DNA of 64,000 bases from Mucilaginibacter arboris (GTDB taxonomy: Bacteria > Bacteroidota > Bacteroidia > Sphingobacteriales > Sphingobacteriaceae), in assembly GCF_009754915.1 (NCBI RefSeq), contig NZ_WPIK01000007.1, positions 1 through 64,000 of the forward strand. Direction: 5' to 3'. Shown piece after piece: positions 18,361 through 27,559 of the stretch. The notes beneath the pieces are model-generated. The model was not told the DNA's origin. It saw only the letters and a program-made list of their open reading frames with translations, and searched no databases. Each line of letters opens with the position of its first letter. The stretch's first letter is position 1. The position numbers and the translations under genes are program-made.

Positions 18361-18807
18361 ATGAATTTAAGTAATTTAAAACCTGCAACAGGCTCTACTA
18401 AAACAAGAAAACGTATAGGTAGAGGTACAGGTTCTGGTCGCGGTGGAACTTCAACACGCGGACATAAAGGTGCTGGCTCTCGTTCTGGTACTTCATCAAA
18501 GGTAGGTTTTGAAGGTGGACAGATGCCACTGCAACGACGTGTACCTAAGGTTGGGTTTAAAAACCCTAATCGTAAAGAATATGTAGGTGTAAACCTTGAT
18601 GTTCTTCAGGAACTGGTAGAAAAATTTAATTTATCTGCTATTGATTTTGATGCATTAAAAACGCACGGCCTTGTTTCAAGAAATGATCTTGTTAAAATTA
18701 TGGGTCGTGGAGAGCTTAAAGCTAAATTAGAAGTAAAAGCACATGCCTTTACAGAAACTGCACAAAAAGCAATAGAAGCAGCAGGCGGATCGACTGTTAA
18801 GTTATAA
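18361..18807 (+). CDS. rplO: 50S ribosomal protein L15
   Basis: 148 residues. Gly/Arg-rich N-terminal extension (KTRKRIGRGTGSGRGGTSTRG) that threads into 23S rRNA, then GFEGGQMPLQRRVPKVGFKN, and a globular C-domain. Six bases before secY, the usual arrangement. Confidence 0.97.
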   Translation: MNLSNLKPATGSTKTRKRIGRGTGSGRGGTSTRGHKGAGSRSGTSSKVGFEGGQMPLQRRVPKVGFKNPNRKEYVGVNLDVLQELVEKFNLSAIDFDALKTHGLVSRNDLVKIMGRGELKAKLEVKAHAFTETAQKAIEAAGGSTVKL

Positions 18808-18813
18808 ATTTCA

Positions 18814-20157
18814 ATGAAGAAATTCTTTAATACTTTATCCAATATTTGGAAAATTGATGATCTAAGAGTGCGTATTATAAACACACTCTTATTTCTTTTA
18901 ATATACCGCATCGGATCTTTTATTGCTATTCCGGGGGTTGATGCCAATGCAATTGATTCCCAAAAAACAAGGGAAGGTATTTTAGGCTTATTGAATATGT
19001 TTGCAGGAGGGTCTTTTTCAAGATCGTCCATTTTTGCATTAGGCGTAATGCCTTACATTTCTGCCTCTATTGTTATGCAATTGTTAGGAATCGCTGTTCC
19101 TTACTTTCAAAAATTACAAAAAGAGGGAGAAAGTGGCAGAAACAAGATTAATCAATGGACACGTTATCTAACCATTCTGATTACTGCTTTGCAGGCAATT
19201 GGATATGTTAAATCACAAATTCCGGCTGAAGCTAAATTGTTTGCAGAACCTTTATTTACAATTTCATCAATTTTTGTATTAACTGCAGGAACGTTATTTG
19301 TAATGTGGCTGGGTGAAAAAATTACGGATAAAGGGATTGGCAATGGTATTTCTTTAATTATTATGGTTGGTATCATCGCGCAGCTTCCATTTGGCATCTT
19401 CTCTGAGTTTACCTCAAGAATAAGTGGAAATGGTGGGCCAATTGCTTTCTTAATAGAAATAGTAGCCTTAGTAGCTGTAGTGATGTTTACTATTTTAATT
19501 GTTCAGGGAACCAGGAAAATTGCTGTTCAATACGCAAAACGTATTGTTGGTAACAAACAATACGGAGGTGTTAGGCAATATATCCCATTAAAAGTTACCG
19601 CTGCAGGTGTAATGCCTATCATTTTTGCCCAGGCTTTAATGTTTATTCCCGCCACCGTAGCATCATTTTTTCCAAATGCTGCATCAAATGGATTTTTAAT
19701 GGCTGTTTCAGATTATACTTCTTTTACGCATAATTTAATTTTTGCCATTCTGATAATCTTGTTTACTTATTTTTATACTGCTATTACGGTTAATCCAAAC
19801 CAAATGGCGGATGATATGAAAAAGAACCAGGGTTTTATCCCTGGCGTTAAACCCGGTGCAACTACTTCCGAATATATTGATGCTGTTATTTCAAGAATAA
19901 CTTTACCAGGATCTATTTTTCTTGCAATCGTAGCTATTATTCCTGCAATTGCATCAAAACTTGGTGTTAACAGCCAGTTCTCGAGGTTTTTTGGAGGTAC
20001 GTCATTAATTATTTTAGTGGGTGTAGTTTTAGATACTTTGCAGCAAATAGAAAGCCATTTATTAATGCGCCATTACGATGGATTAATGAAGACAGGACGT
20101 ATTAAAGGACGTACTGCAATCCCGGTTGCTGCAGGTACTACGCCTCCGGCTATTTAA
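18814..20157 (+). CDS. secY: Protein translocase subunit SecY
   Basis: 447 residues with about ten membrane segments. Plug/TM2 region (AGGSFSRSSIFALGVMPYISASIVMQL, ~68), the cytoplasmic loops with QYAKRIVGNKQYGGVRQYIPLK, and PNQMADDMKKNQGFIPGVKPG are SecY hallmarks. Forms the SecYEG inner-membrane channel that exports the many signal-peptide proteins of this window. Confidence 0.98.
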   Translation: MKKFFNTLSNIWKIDDLRVRIINTLLFLLIYRIGSFIAIPGVDANAIDSQKTREGILGLLNMFAGGSFSRSSIFALGVMPYISASIVMQLLGIAVPYFQKLQKEGESGRNKINQWTRYLTILITALQAIGYVKSQIPAEAKLFAEPLFTISSIFVLTAGTLFVMWLGEKITDKGIGNGISLIIMVGIIAQLPFGIFSEFTSRISGNGGPIAFLIEIVALVAVVMFTILIVQGTRKIAVQYAKRIVGNKQYGGVRQYIPLKVTAAGVMPIIFAQALMFIPATVASFFPNAASNGFLMAVSDYTSFTHNLIFAILIILFTYFYTAITVNPNQMADDMKKNQGFIPGVKPGATTSEYIDAVISRITLPGSIFLAIVAIIPAIASKLGVNSQFSRFFGGTSLIILVGVVLDTLQQIESHLLMRHYDGLMKTGRIKGRTAIPVAAGTTPPAI

Positions 20158-20176
20158 TGATGTAAGAGGTTGGGGA

Positions 20177-20968
20177 ATGTCTAAGATTAATTACAGGACG
20201 CAAGAAGAGATTGAACTAATCAGATTAAGTTGTCAATTAGTTTCTAAAACACTGGCCGAGGTTGCAAAAAGGATTGGACCCGGAGTAAAAACAATTGAAC
20301 TGAATAATGTTGCAGAAACATTTATCCGAGATAACGGCGGTGTTCCTGCATTTCTTAATTATAACGGTTTTCCTTATTCTTTGTGTATTTCTTTAAATAA
20401 TCAAGTTGTGCACGGTTTTCCGGGAAAATATGAATTAGTTCCTGGCGATCTTGTTTCTATAGATTGTGGAGTAGTAATGAACAAATTTTATGGTGATTCT
20501 GCTTATACTTTTTCTGTAGGAGAACCAAAGGAAGATGTAAAGTTACTAATGCAGGTTACACAGGAATGCCTTCAATTAGGGGTAGAAAAGGCGGTATCAG
20601 GAATGAGGGTTGGCGATGTTGGATATGCCGTACAGGAACACGCAGAGAAGTTTCGATTTGGAGTTGTTAAAGAGCTTGTTGGCCATGGAGTAGGTACTAA
20701 GCTTCATGAAAAGCCCGAAGTACCAAATTATGGTAAAAAAGGATCGGGCATTAAGTTAGAAGAAGGAATGGTAATTGCTATCGAACCTATGATTAATGCC
20801 GGACGTGCTGGTGTAAAGTTTTGGGATGATGGATGGACAGTTTCAACTTCCGACGGTAAACCATCTGCTCATTATGAACATACAGTTGCTATAAGAAAGG
20901 GTAAGGCAGATATTTTAACTACCTTTGATTACGTTGAAAAAGTTTTAAAAGAAAAAATTAATAATTAA
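20177..20968 (+). CDS. map: Methionine aminopeptidase type I
   Basis: 263 residues from the ATG at 20177, preceded by a purine-rich AGGTTGGGGA. The frame is open upstream into secY but only this start gives the normal MAP N-terminus. Metal ligands in the expected order: D in SIDCGV, D in YGDSAYTF, H in GHGVG, E in AIEPM and E in HYEHTVA. Removes initiator Met from nascent proteins. Standard neighbour of secY and infA. Confidence 0.95.
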   Translation: MSKINYRTQEEIELIRLSCQLVSKTLAEVAKRIGPGVKTIELNNVAETFIRDNGGVPAFLNYNGFPYSLCISLNNQVVHGFPGKYELVPGDLVSIDCGVVMNKFYGDSAYTFSVGEPKEDVKLLMQVTQECLQLGVEKAVSGMRVGDVGYAVQEHAEKFRFGVVKELVGHGVGTKLHEKPEVPNYGKKGSGIKLEEGMVIAIEPMINAGRAGVKFWDDGWTVSTSDGKPSAHYEHTVAIRKGKADILTTFDYVEKVLKEKINN

Positions 20969-20978
20969 AAAAAATTGT

Positions 20979-20986
20979 TAATTTTG
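20979..20986 (+). promoter_or_regulatory. Possible -7 box for infA
   Basis: TAATTTTG fits TAnnTTTG, 45 bases before infA and just after map. No -33 TTG at the right distance, only A/T-rich DNA. Confidence 0.35.
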
Positions 20987-21030
20987 CATCCCGCTTCAAA
21001 AATAGACAATGAAGTAGAAATCAACAAAAT

Positions 21031-21249
21031 ATGGCTAAACAAGCCTCGATTGAACAAGACGGTGTAATAAAAGAAGCATTATCAAATGCTATGTTTCGTG
21101 TTGAATTAGAGAATGGACACGAAATAATTGCTCATATTTCTGGTAAAATGCGAATGCATTATATTAAAATTTTACCTGGAGACAGAGTGAAATTAGAAAT
21201 GAGCCCTTATGATTTAACAAAAGGTAGGATTACTTACAGATATAAATAA
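21031..21249 (+). CDS. infA: Translation initiation factor IF-1
   Basis: 72 residues, single OB fold ([39 protein letters not shown]...). Normal length and sequence. The TAAAAGAAGCATT string at 21068 is part of the conserved VIKEALSN codons, not a repeat copy. Confidence 0.97.
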   Translation: MAKQASIEQDGVIKEALSNAMFRVELENGHEIIAHISGKMRMHYIKILPGDRVKLEMSPYDLTKGRITYRYK

Positions 21250-21255
21250 AATAAG

Positions 21256-21372
21256 ATGAAAGTTAGAGCATCTATTAAAAAGCGTAGCGTTGATTGTAAA
21301 ATCATCCGCCGTAAAGGAAAACTTTACGTTATTAACAAGAAAAACCCTAAGTATAAACAACGTCAGGGATAA
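21256..21372 (+). CDS. rpmJ: 50S ribosomal protein L36 (zinc-free variant)
   Basis: 38 residues, [20 protein letters not shown]...PKYKQRQG. Of the four zinc ligands of the classical form (Cys11, Cys14, Cys27, His33) only Cys14 remains, the others being Ser, Asn and Tyr. Six bases after infA. Confidence 0.95.
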   Translation: MKVRASIKKRSVDCKIIRRKGKLYVINKKNPKYKQRQG

Positions 21373-21439
21373 ATGATGCTAAATTAAGGATGAATGTTTA
21401 ACATTTATCTCTTTTAAAAAGCTACTTATATAGAAAAAT

Positions 21440-21817
21440 ATGGCAAGGATTGCAGGTATTGATTTACCAAGAAACAAAAGGGGCGAAATTGGCTTAACCT
21501 ATATTTTCGGAATAGGAAGATCTACCGCTCAGAATATTTTAACTCAAGCAGGAATTGACTTTAATACTAAAGTTCAGGACTGGTCTGATGAACAGCTTAC
21601 TGCTATTCGTGGAATCATTAATGATCAGATTAAGGTTGAAGGTTCTTTACGTTCTGAAGTTCAATTAAATATTAAACGTTTAATGGATATTGGTTCTTAT
21701 CGTGGGACCCGTCACCGTAAAGGGTTGCCTTTAAGAGGACAACGTACTAAAAACAATTCACGTACCCGTAAAGGAAAACGCAAAACTGTTGCTAACAAGA
21801 AAAAAGTTACCAAGTAA
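21440..21817 (+). CDS. rpsM: 30S ribosomal protein S13
   Basis: 125 residues. [31 protein letters not shown] start, helix-two-turn-helix, and the [22 protein letters not shown] signature with a Lys-rich tail reaching the P-site tRNA. Begins the alpha-type segment rpsM-rpsK-rpsD-rpoA-rplQ. Confidence 0.97.
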   Translation: MARIAGIDLPRNKRGEIGLTYIFGIGRSTAQNILTQAGIDFNTKVQDWSDEQLTAIRGIINDQIKVEGSLRSEVQLNIKRLMDIGSYRGTRHRKGLPLRGQRTKNNSRTRKGKRKTVANKKKVTK

Positions 21818-21832
21818 GTAATAAATCATTGC

Positions 21833-21868
21833 TAACAGCTTTTTATTGTGAAATTATATAAGCTGTTA
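21833..21868 (+). promoter_or_regulatory. Stem-loop in the rpsM-rpsK gap
   Basis: 9-bp perfect stem (21833-21841 with 21860-21868), 18-nt A/T-rich loop, no T-run. Possible mRNA processing or regulatory site. Confidence 0.4.
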
Positions 21869-21884
21869 ATCATCAAATAACCAA

Positions 21885-22274
21885 ATGGCTAAAGCTAAAA
21901 AAGTTACCAAAAAGCGTATTGTTGTTGTTGAGCCTACCGGCCAGGCACATATCAATGCTACTTTTAACAACATTATTGTTACGCTAACTAACAATAACGG
22001 ACAAGCAATTTCCTGGTCATCCGCAGGAAAAATGGGATTTAAAGGTTCTAAGAAAAATACCCCTTATGCTGCAGGACAGGCTGCTTCAGATTGTGCTAAA
22101 ACAGCACATGATTTAGGCTTGCGTAAAGTAGAAGTGTTCGTTAAAGGACCTGGCGCTGGCCGTGAATCCGCTATCCGTACTTTACAAACAGCAGGTATCG
22201 AGGTAACTACTATTAAAGATATTACACCAATGCCTCACAATGGATGTCGTCCGTCCAAAAGAAGAAGAGTTTAA
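21885..22274 (+). CDS. rpsK: 30S ribosomal protein S11
   Basis: 129 residues. [43 protein letters not shown] and the C-terminal [15 protein letters not shown] are diagnostic. Platform protein near the mRNA exit that interacts with S21 and the Shine-Dalgarno helix. Confidence 0.97.
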   Translation: MAKAKKVTKKRIVVVEPTGQAHINATFNNIIVTLTNNNGQAISWSSAGKMGFKGSKKNTPYAAGQAASDCAKTAHDLGLRKVEVFVKGPGAGRESAIRTLQTAGIEVTTIKDITPMPHNGCRPSKRRRV

Positions 22275-22336
22275 TTAATCGGTTTTAAAGCTAAGATTCA
22301 GTAGGATTTTAATACTGATACTTTAAAAAAACAAAA

Positions 22337-22945
22337 ATGGCAAGATACACCGGACCAAAGTCCAAAATTGCAAGAAGATTCAGAGAACCTATTTTTGGTC
22401 CTGACAAAGCATTAGAAAAAAAGAATTATCCTCCTGGCATGCATGGAACCTCTAAAAGAAGAGGTAAGCAATCTGAGTATGCAGTTCAGTTGATGGAAAA
22501 ACAAAAAGTTAAATACACTTATGGTGTATTAGAACGCCAGTTTGAAAACTTGTTCCATACAGCATCTGCTAAACAAGGGATCACAGGCGAAACACTTTTA
22601 AAATTATTAGAAGCACGTTTAGATAACGCTGTTTTTCGTTTAGGCATCGCTCCAACCCGTTCTGCCGCACGTCAATTAGTTAGCCATAAACACATTACGG
22701 TTAACAATGAAGTTGTTAATATCCCTTCATACTCTTTAAGGGCAGGCGATGTTATAGCTGTTCGTGAAAAATCTAAATCTTTGGAAGCGATTACCAATAC
22801 AGTTGCCGGAAGAAGGATCAACAAGTTTAGCTGGTTAGAATGGGACCCAAATAATCTTTCAGGTAAATTCCTGAACTACCCTAACCGTGATGAAATTCCT
22901 GAAAATATAAAGGAAAATTTGATCGTCGAGTTATACTCTAAATAA
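22337..22945 (+). CDS. rpsD: 30S ribosomal protein S4
   Basis: 202 residues. N-terminal extension lacks the zinc cysteines, then the S4 RNA-binding domain ([34 protein letters not shown], ~92-125). Primary 16S binder and fidelity protein. Followed by a terminator. Confidence 0.97.
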   Translation: MARYTGPKSKIARRFREPIFGPDKALEKKNYPPGMHGTSKRRGKQSEYAVQLMEKQKVKYTYGVLERQFENLFHTASAKQGITGETLLKLLEARLDNAVFRLGIAPTRSAARQLVSHKHITVNNEVVNIPSYSLRAGDVIAVREKSKSLEAITNTVAGRRINKFSWLEWDPNNLSGKFLNYPNRDEIPENIKENLIVELYSK

Positions 22946-22967
22946 TAATAGTATTAAAATGTATATA

Positions 22968-22988
22968 ACCGGCAATCTGCCGGTTTTT
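22968..22988 (+). terminator. Rho-independent terminator between rpsD and rpoA
   Basis: Perfect 7-bp stem ACCGGCA/TGCCGGT with a 3-nt loop, followed by TTTT. It lies inside what is normally one operon and may act as an attenuator for rpoA-rplQ. Confidence 0.75.
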
Positions 22989-23031
22989 ACGTTTTCAATT
23001 TTAATCACATTAACATAACTAATAGTATATA

Positions 23032-24024
23032 ATGGCCATATTAGCATTTCAAAAACCGGATAAGGTGATCATGCAAAAATCAAATGATTCTGACGGTACG
23101 TTTGAATTTCGTCCTTTAGAACCAGGTTTTGGCATCACTATCGGTAATGCTTTACGTCGTATTTTGCTTTCTTCATTAGAAGGTTATGCAATTACTTCTG
23201 TTCGTTTTTCTGGAGTTACCCATGAATTTTCTACGATGAAAGGAGTAGTTGAAGATGTTACCGAAATTATTCTGAACCTTAAACAAGTACGTTTCAAAAA
23301 AACCGGAGATTCTGGTGATGCTGAAAAGATCTTTGTTATTGTAAACGGTCAGGATAGCTTTAAAGCAGGAGATATCTCCAAGTTTTCTAATAACTTTACT
23401 GTTCTGAACCCTGAGCTGGTTATCTGTAACATGGATTCATCTGTAACACTGGAAATTGAATTTACAGTGGCCAAAGGAAGAGGCTATGTACCAAGCGAAG
23501 AAAATAAAAATGCGGATGCTGTAGTAGGCGTTATTGCAGTAGATTCTATTTTTACCCCAATCAAAAATGTAAAATACGTTATCGAAAATTACCGTGTTGA
23601 GCAGAAAACAGATTACGAGAAATTAGTTTTAGATATTGCAACAGACGGTTCTATCCATCCGGAAGATGCCTTAAAAGAAGCTGCAAAAATCCTGATCCAG
23701 CACTTTATGTTGTTCTCTGACGAGAACATGATGCTGGAAGCACAAACTAAAGAAGAAACTAAAGAAGTTGATGAAGAAATTTTGCACATGCGCAAAATTT
23801 TGAAAACAGAATTAGTCGACCTTGACCTTTCTGTAAGAGCTTTAAATTGTTTAAAAGCTGCTGACATTCGCACTTTAGCAGAATTAGTTTCTTATGATGT
23901 TGCTGATATGTTAAAATTCAGAAACTTTGGTAAGAAATCATTAACAGAAATTCAGGATTTGGTTAAATCAAAAGGTTTGTCTTTTGGTATGAACCTTTCC
24001 AAATACAAATTAGACGAAGAGTAA
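23032..24024 (+). CDS. rpoA: RNA polymerase alpha subunit
   Basis: 330 residues. N-terminal dimerisation domain ([31 protein letters not shown], ~25-55), linker at ~232-245, and C-terminal DNA/activator-binding domain ([22 protein letters not shown]...[22 protein letters not shown]). Full length. Lies downstream of a terminator, so its level relative to rpsD may be set there. Confidence 0.98.
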   Translation: MAILAFQKPDKVIMQKSNDSDGTFEFRPLEPGFGITIGNALRRILLSSLEGYAITSVRFSGVTHEFSTMKGVVEDVTEIILNLKQVRFKKTGDSGDAEKIFVIVNGQDSFKAGDISKFSNNFTVLNPELVICNMDSSVTLEIEFTVAKGRGYVPSEENKNADAVVGVIAVDSIFTPIKNVKYVIENYRVEQKTDYEKLVLDIATDGSIHPEDALKEAAKILIQHFMLFSDENMMLEAQTKEETKEVDEEILHMRKILKTELVDLDLSVRALNCLKAADIRTLAELVSYDVADMLKFRNFGKKSLTEIQDLVKSKGLSFGMNLSKYKLDEE

Positions 24025-24129
24025 AACCGAAGCCTGAAAAGGAACGGATTAGATTAATCCATTGGCATAATTCCGAGAGCTGAAAATTTAAATTGCTCAA
24101 CGGTATGCACGTGCAAAACAAATAAAACA

Positions 24130-24687
24130 ATGAGACACGGAAGAAAAGTAAACCATTTAGGCCGCACAGACAGCCATCGCAAAGCGATGCTTGCAAACAT
24201 GGCTTCTTCGCTTATTTTACACAAGCGCATTACTACAACATTAGCAAAAGCAAAAGCTTTGCGCATGTATGTTGAGCCTTTAATCACCAAATCTAAAAAC
24301 GATACTACGCATTCCCGTCGTACTGTTTTTAGCTACTTAAAAGATAAAGAAACTTTAACTATCCTTTTTCGTGAGGTTGCTGAGAAAGTTGCAACACGCC
24401 CGGGAGGTTACACGCGTATTGTAAAATTAGAAAACCGTTTAGGTGATAATGCTGAAATGGCAATTATTGAACTGGTAGATTACAATACAGTTTATGTTAA
24501 AGGCGCTCCTGCTGCCGAGAAAAAATCAACCCGTCGCCGTGGTTCTGGCCGTGGTAACAAAGCCGATGGTAATGTTAACGCTGCTGAAGGTGGTATTGAT
24601 TCTCCTGTAGACCAGGCTACACCTGCAACACCAATTCCTGATTCTGCATCAGCAGGCGAAGAATTGGCACCGGGTGAAGAATTGTAA
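24130..24687 (+). CDS. rplQ: 50S ribosomal protein L17 with a C-terminal extension
   Basis: 185 residues. The first ~125 form L17 ([24 protein letters not shown]...[30 protein letters not shown]). The remaining ~55 are basic ([14 protein letters not shown]) and then acidic/Pro/Ala-rich low complexity, absent from E. coli L17. Last gene of the cluster. Confidence 0.96.
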   Translation: MRHGRKVNHLGRTDSHRKAMLANMASSLILHKRITTTLAKAKALRMYVEPLITKSKNDTTHSRRTVFSYLKDKETLTILFREVAEKVATRPGGYTRIVKLENRLGDNAEMAIIELVDYNTVYVKGAPAAEKKSTRRRGSGRGNKADGNVNAAEGGIDSPVDQATPATPIPDSASAGEELAPGEEL

Positions 24688-24717
24688 ATAAAATTGTCCT
24701 GATTATAGGATAGAAGA

Positions 24718-24747
24718 AGCTCTGGTTTTTATCAGGGCTTTTTTTAT
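24718..24747 (+). terminator. Terminator of the ribosomal/rpoA cluster
   Basis: Stem AGCTCTG/CAGGGCT (one G-T pair), 7-nt loop, followed by a run of seven T. The T-run continues into the palindromic repeat at 24741. Confidence 0.75.
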
Positions 24748-24784
24748 GTGGTAAAAGAAGCATGCTTCTTTTACCACATAAAAA
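24741..24784. repeat. Inverted pair of TAAAAGAAGCAT repeats (perfect palindrome)
   Basis: A plus-strand copy (TTTTA-TGTGG-TAAAA-GAAGCATG) abuts a minus-strand copy, giving a perfect 44-nt palindrome with no loop and a GCATGC centre. Confidence 0.95.
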
Positions 24785-24914
24785 TTGAAGCAGGCAGGTA
24801 ATAATTACATATCAGAATAAAATTTATGACAGGATGTCATTTAAAAATTCCTCTAATTAGTTAAGAAGAAAATAAAACCTGTCAGCTAACACTTAAAATC
24901 TATAATTATACTGC

Positions 24915-24931
24915 TTGGCACATAGCTTGTT
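24915..24931 (+). promoter_or_regulatory. Candidate sigma-54-type promoter of dnaK
   Basis: TTGGCAC, five bases, TTGTT: GG-N10-GT, close to the -24/-12 consensus TGGCAC-N5-TTGC (GT in place of GC). Predicted start near 24941 leaves a ~42-base leader. No TAnnTTTG box was found in the gap. The rest of the gap holds a short ATGACA/TGTCAT repeat at 24826-24840. Confidence 0.4.
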
Positions 24932-24982
24932 CAATAAGATTTATAGTATTAAACAAGAATTTTAAGAAAACTCAATCATATT

Positions 24983-26893
24983 ATGGCTAAAATTATTGGA
25001 ATCGACTTAGGAACAACCAACTCCTGCGTGGCAGTAATGGAAGGTAACGAACCTGTTGTTATTGCAAACAGTGAAGGTAAACGTACAACTCCATCTGTTG
25101 TAGCGTTTGTGGATAATGGCGAACGCAAAGTAGGAGATCCTGCAAAACGTCAGGCTATCACCAATCCAACAAAAACTATATCTTCTATTAAACGATTCAT
25201 GGGAAACCAGTTTAACGAGGTTACCAAAGAAATTGAACGCGTTCCATATAAAGTAGTTAAAGGCGATGGCAACACACCAAGAATTGCTATTGGCGACCGC
25301 AATTATACGCCGCAGGAAATTTCAGCAATGATCCTTCAAAAAATGAAGAAAACTGCTGAAGACTTTTTAGGAACTGAAGTAACAGAAGCAGTTATTACTG
25401 TTCCTGCATATTTTAACGATGCACAACGTCAGGCTACAAAAGAAGCTGGCGAAATTGCAGGTTTGAAAGTTCGCCGTATTATTAACGAACCAACTGCTGC
25501 TGCTTTGGCTTATGGCTTGGATAAAGCACATAAAGACATGAAAATCGTAGTTTTTGACTGCGGTGGTGGTACGCACGACGTTTCTGTGTTAGAATTAGGT
25601 GATGGTGTATTTGAAGTAAAATCAACCGATGGAGATACGCACTTAGGTGGTGATGACTTTGATCAGGTAATTATCGACTGGCTGGCAAATGAATTTAAAA
25701 GTGATGAAGCAATAGATCTTCGTAAAGATCCAATGGCTTTACAACGTTTAAAAGAAGCTGCTGAAAAAGCTAAAGTTGAATTATCAAGCACCACTCAAAC
25801 TGAAATCAACTTACCTTATATTACCGCTGCTGACGGCATGCCTAAACATTTGGTAAAAACTTTAACCCGTGCAAAATTTGAGCAATTAGCTGATAGTTTG
25901 ATTAAACGTACGATCGAGCCTTGCCGTACAGCGTTAAAAAATGCTGGTTACAGCACTTCTGATATTGACGAAATTATCCTGGTTGGTGGTTCAACCCGTA
26001 TTCCTGCTATTCAGGATGCAGTTGAGAAATTCTTCGGAAAATCTCCTTCAAAAGGTGTTAACCCTGATGAAGTTGTTGCGATCGGTGCTGCAATTCAAGG
26101 TGGTGTTTTAACCGGCGAAGTTAAGGATGTATTGTTGTTAGACGTTACCCCGCTTTCTTTAGGTATCGAAACGATGGGTGGTGTAATGACGAAATTAATT
26201 GATGCAAACACAACTATTCCGTCTAAAAAATCAGAAACTTTCTCTACTGCTTCTGATAACCAGCCTTCTGTAGAAATCCATATTTTACAAGGTGAACGTC
26301 CGATGGCTGCCCAAAACCGTACAATTGGCCGTTTCCACTTAGATGGAATTCCTGCTGCACCTCGTGGTATCCCTCAGGTTGAGGTTACTTTTGATATTGA
26401 TGCAAACGGTATTTTACATGTATCTGCAAAAGATAAAGCAACTGGCAAGGAACAAAAAATCCGTATCGAAGCATCTTCCGGTTTAACGGATGCTGACATC
26501 AAGAAGATGAAAGATGAAGCTGAAGCAAATGCAGAATCTGACAAACGCGCTAAAGAAGAAGTTGAAAAACTGAATGCTGCCGATGCGCTGATCTTCTCAA
26601 CAGAAAAACAACTGAAAGAGTACGGCGATAAAATTTCTGCTGATAAAAAAGCTCCTATTGAAGCTGGTTTAGCTAAATTGAAAGAAGCTTATGCTGCTAA
26701 AAACATAGCTGATATGGACACTGCACAAACAGAGCTGCAAAACGCCTGGAACGTTGCATCTGAAGAAATGTATAAAGCTACACAAGATGCAGGTACACAA
26801 GGTGGCCCAACTGCTGATGGCGGTGCAAACCAGTCAACTGCAAATGAAGCTGCTGATTCTGTAACTGATGTTGATTTTGAAGAAGTAAAATAA
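24983..26893 (+). CDS. dnaK: Chaperone DnaK (Hsp70)
   Basis: 636 residues, full length. ATPase domain from [18 protein letters not shown], linker [18 protein letters not shown] (~389-406), substrate domain and lid ending in a Gln/Gly/Ala tail with the conserved acidic TDVDFEEVK. The phosphate-2 loop reads [10 protein letters not shown] (192-201) where most DnaKs have DLGGGTFD(I/V)S: Cys193 and His198 are unusual. Works with DnaJ and GrpE, neither of which is in the window. Single gene with its own terminator. Confidence 0.98.
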   Translation: MAKIIGIDLGTTNSCVAVMEGNEPVVIANSEGKRTTPSVVAFVDNGERKVGDPAKRQAITNPTKTISSIKRFMGNQFNEVTKEIERVPYKVVKGDGNTPRIAIGDRNYTPQEISAMILQKMKKTAEDFLGTEVTEAVITVPAYFNDAQRQATKEAGEIAGLKVRRIINEPTAAALAYGLDKAHKDMKIVVFDCGGGTHDVSVLELGDGVFEVKSTDGDTHLGGDDFDQVIIDWLANEFKSDEAIDLRKDPMALQRLKEAAEKAKVELSSTTQTEINLPYITAADGMPKHLVKTLTRAKFEQLADSLIKRTIEPCRTALKNAGYSTSDIDEIILVGGSTRIPAIQDAVEKFFGKSPSKGVNPDEVVAIGAAIQGGVLTGEVKDVLLLDVTPLSLGIETMGGVMTKLIDANTTIPSKKSETFSTASDNQPSVEIHILQGERPMAAQNRTIGRFHLDGIPAAPRGIPQVEVTFDIDANGILHVSAKDKATGKEQKIRIEASSGLTDADIKKMKDEAEANAESDKRAKEEVEKLNAADALIFSTEKQLKEYGDKISADKKAPIEAGLAKLKEAYAAKNIADMDTAQTELQNAWNVASEEMYKATQDAGTQGGPTADGGANQSTANEAADSVTDVDFEEVK

Positions 26894-26918
26894 TCAGTTC
26901 AAGCTAAAATTATAATTT

Positions 26919-26953
26919 AAAAGGTGATTCCAATTTTGGAAGCACCTTTTTTT
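26919..26953 (+). terminator. Terminator of dnaK
   Basis: 14-bp near-perfect stem AAAAGGTG-TTCCAA / TTGGAA-CACCTTTT with a run of T. Overlaps the start of the next repeat copy. Confidence 0.85.
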
Positions 26954-26972
26954 ATGCGGTAAAAGAAGCATC
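26950..26972 (+). repeat. TAAAAGAAGCAT-family repeat
   Basis: TTTTA-TGCGG-TAAAA-GAAGCATC. Its T-run is shared with the dnaK terminator. Ends six bases before the convergent rdgB stop. Confidence 0.92.
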
Positions 26973-26977
26973 AACAT

Positions 26978-27559
26978 TTACAACTTCTTCAAAAAATCAA
27001 TAAGCTTTGCCATTGCTTTTCCGCGATGACTAATATTATTTTTTTCCTGTAAAGACATTTCTGCAAAAGTAACCGGATAACCTTCAGGCTGAAAAATGGG
27101 ATCATAACCAAATCCTAAATTACCAGAAACTTCTGTGTGGATAGTTCCGTGCACAATTCCTTCAAACCAATATTCCTGTCCTTTCCAAAGCAAAGAAATT
27201 ACGGTTTTAAATTGTGCTTTTCGGTTGGTAACGCCTTCCATTTGGTCTAATACCCGCGCAATATTGGCTGCATGATTGCCGTGTTCTCCTGCGTATCGGG
27301 CAGAAAAAACGCCAGGTTCTCCATATAAAGCTTCAATTTCTAATCCGCTGTCATCGCCAAAACAATCTAAACCATATTTATTAAAAATATAATGTGTTTT
27401 GATAGAAGCATTTTCTCTAAAGGTAGTTCCGGTTTCTTCAATTTCATCATTACAATGAATATCTTTTAAGCGCAGTATTTTAAATTGATTACCTGCTGCA
27501 TCTGCAACTTCTTCAATTTTGTGTGCGTTATTGGTTGCAAAAACAAGTTCTTTCATCAC
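26978..27559 (-). CDS. rdgB: dITP/XTP pyrophosphatase (Ham1/RdgB)
   Basis: 193 residues, normal length. LVFATNNAHKIEEV (~5-18), the GDDSGLEIEAL (~71) and EPGVFSARYAG motifs, GFGYDPIFQPEGY and the terminal SHRGKAMAKL match the family. Hydrolyses non-canonical purine nucleoside triphosphates to monophosphates, keeping ITP/XTP out of nucleic acids. Its start overlaps the stop of the 170-residue gene upstream, so the two are co-translated. Confidence 0.95.
   Translation of the reverse strand: MMKELVFATNNAHKIEEVADAAGNQFKILRLKDIHCNDEIEETGTTFRENASIKTHYIFNKYGLDCFGDDSGLEIEALYGEPGVFSARYAGEHGNHAANIARVLDQMEGVTNRKAQFKTVISLLWKGQEYWFEGIVHGTIHTEVSGNLGFGYDPIFQPEGYPVTFAEMSLQEKNNISHRGKAMAKLIDFLKKL

Noticed and set aside
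21063-21082. TAAAAGAAGCATT in infA as a repeat copy
   Set aside because: It encodes the conserved IF-1 peptide VIKEALSN and lacks the TTTTA-N5 left half, so it is a coincidence.
25741-25770. AAAAGAAGCTG in dnaK as a diverged repeat
   Set aside because: Part of the conserved [10 protein letters not shown] codons; no flanking architecture.
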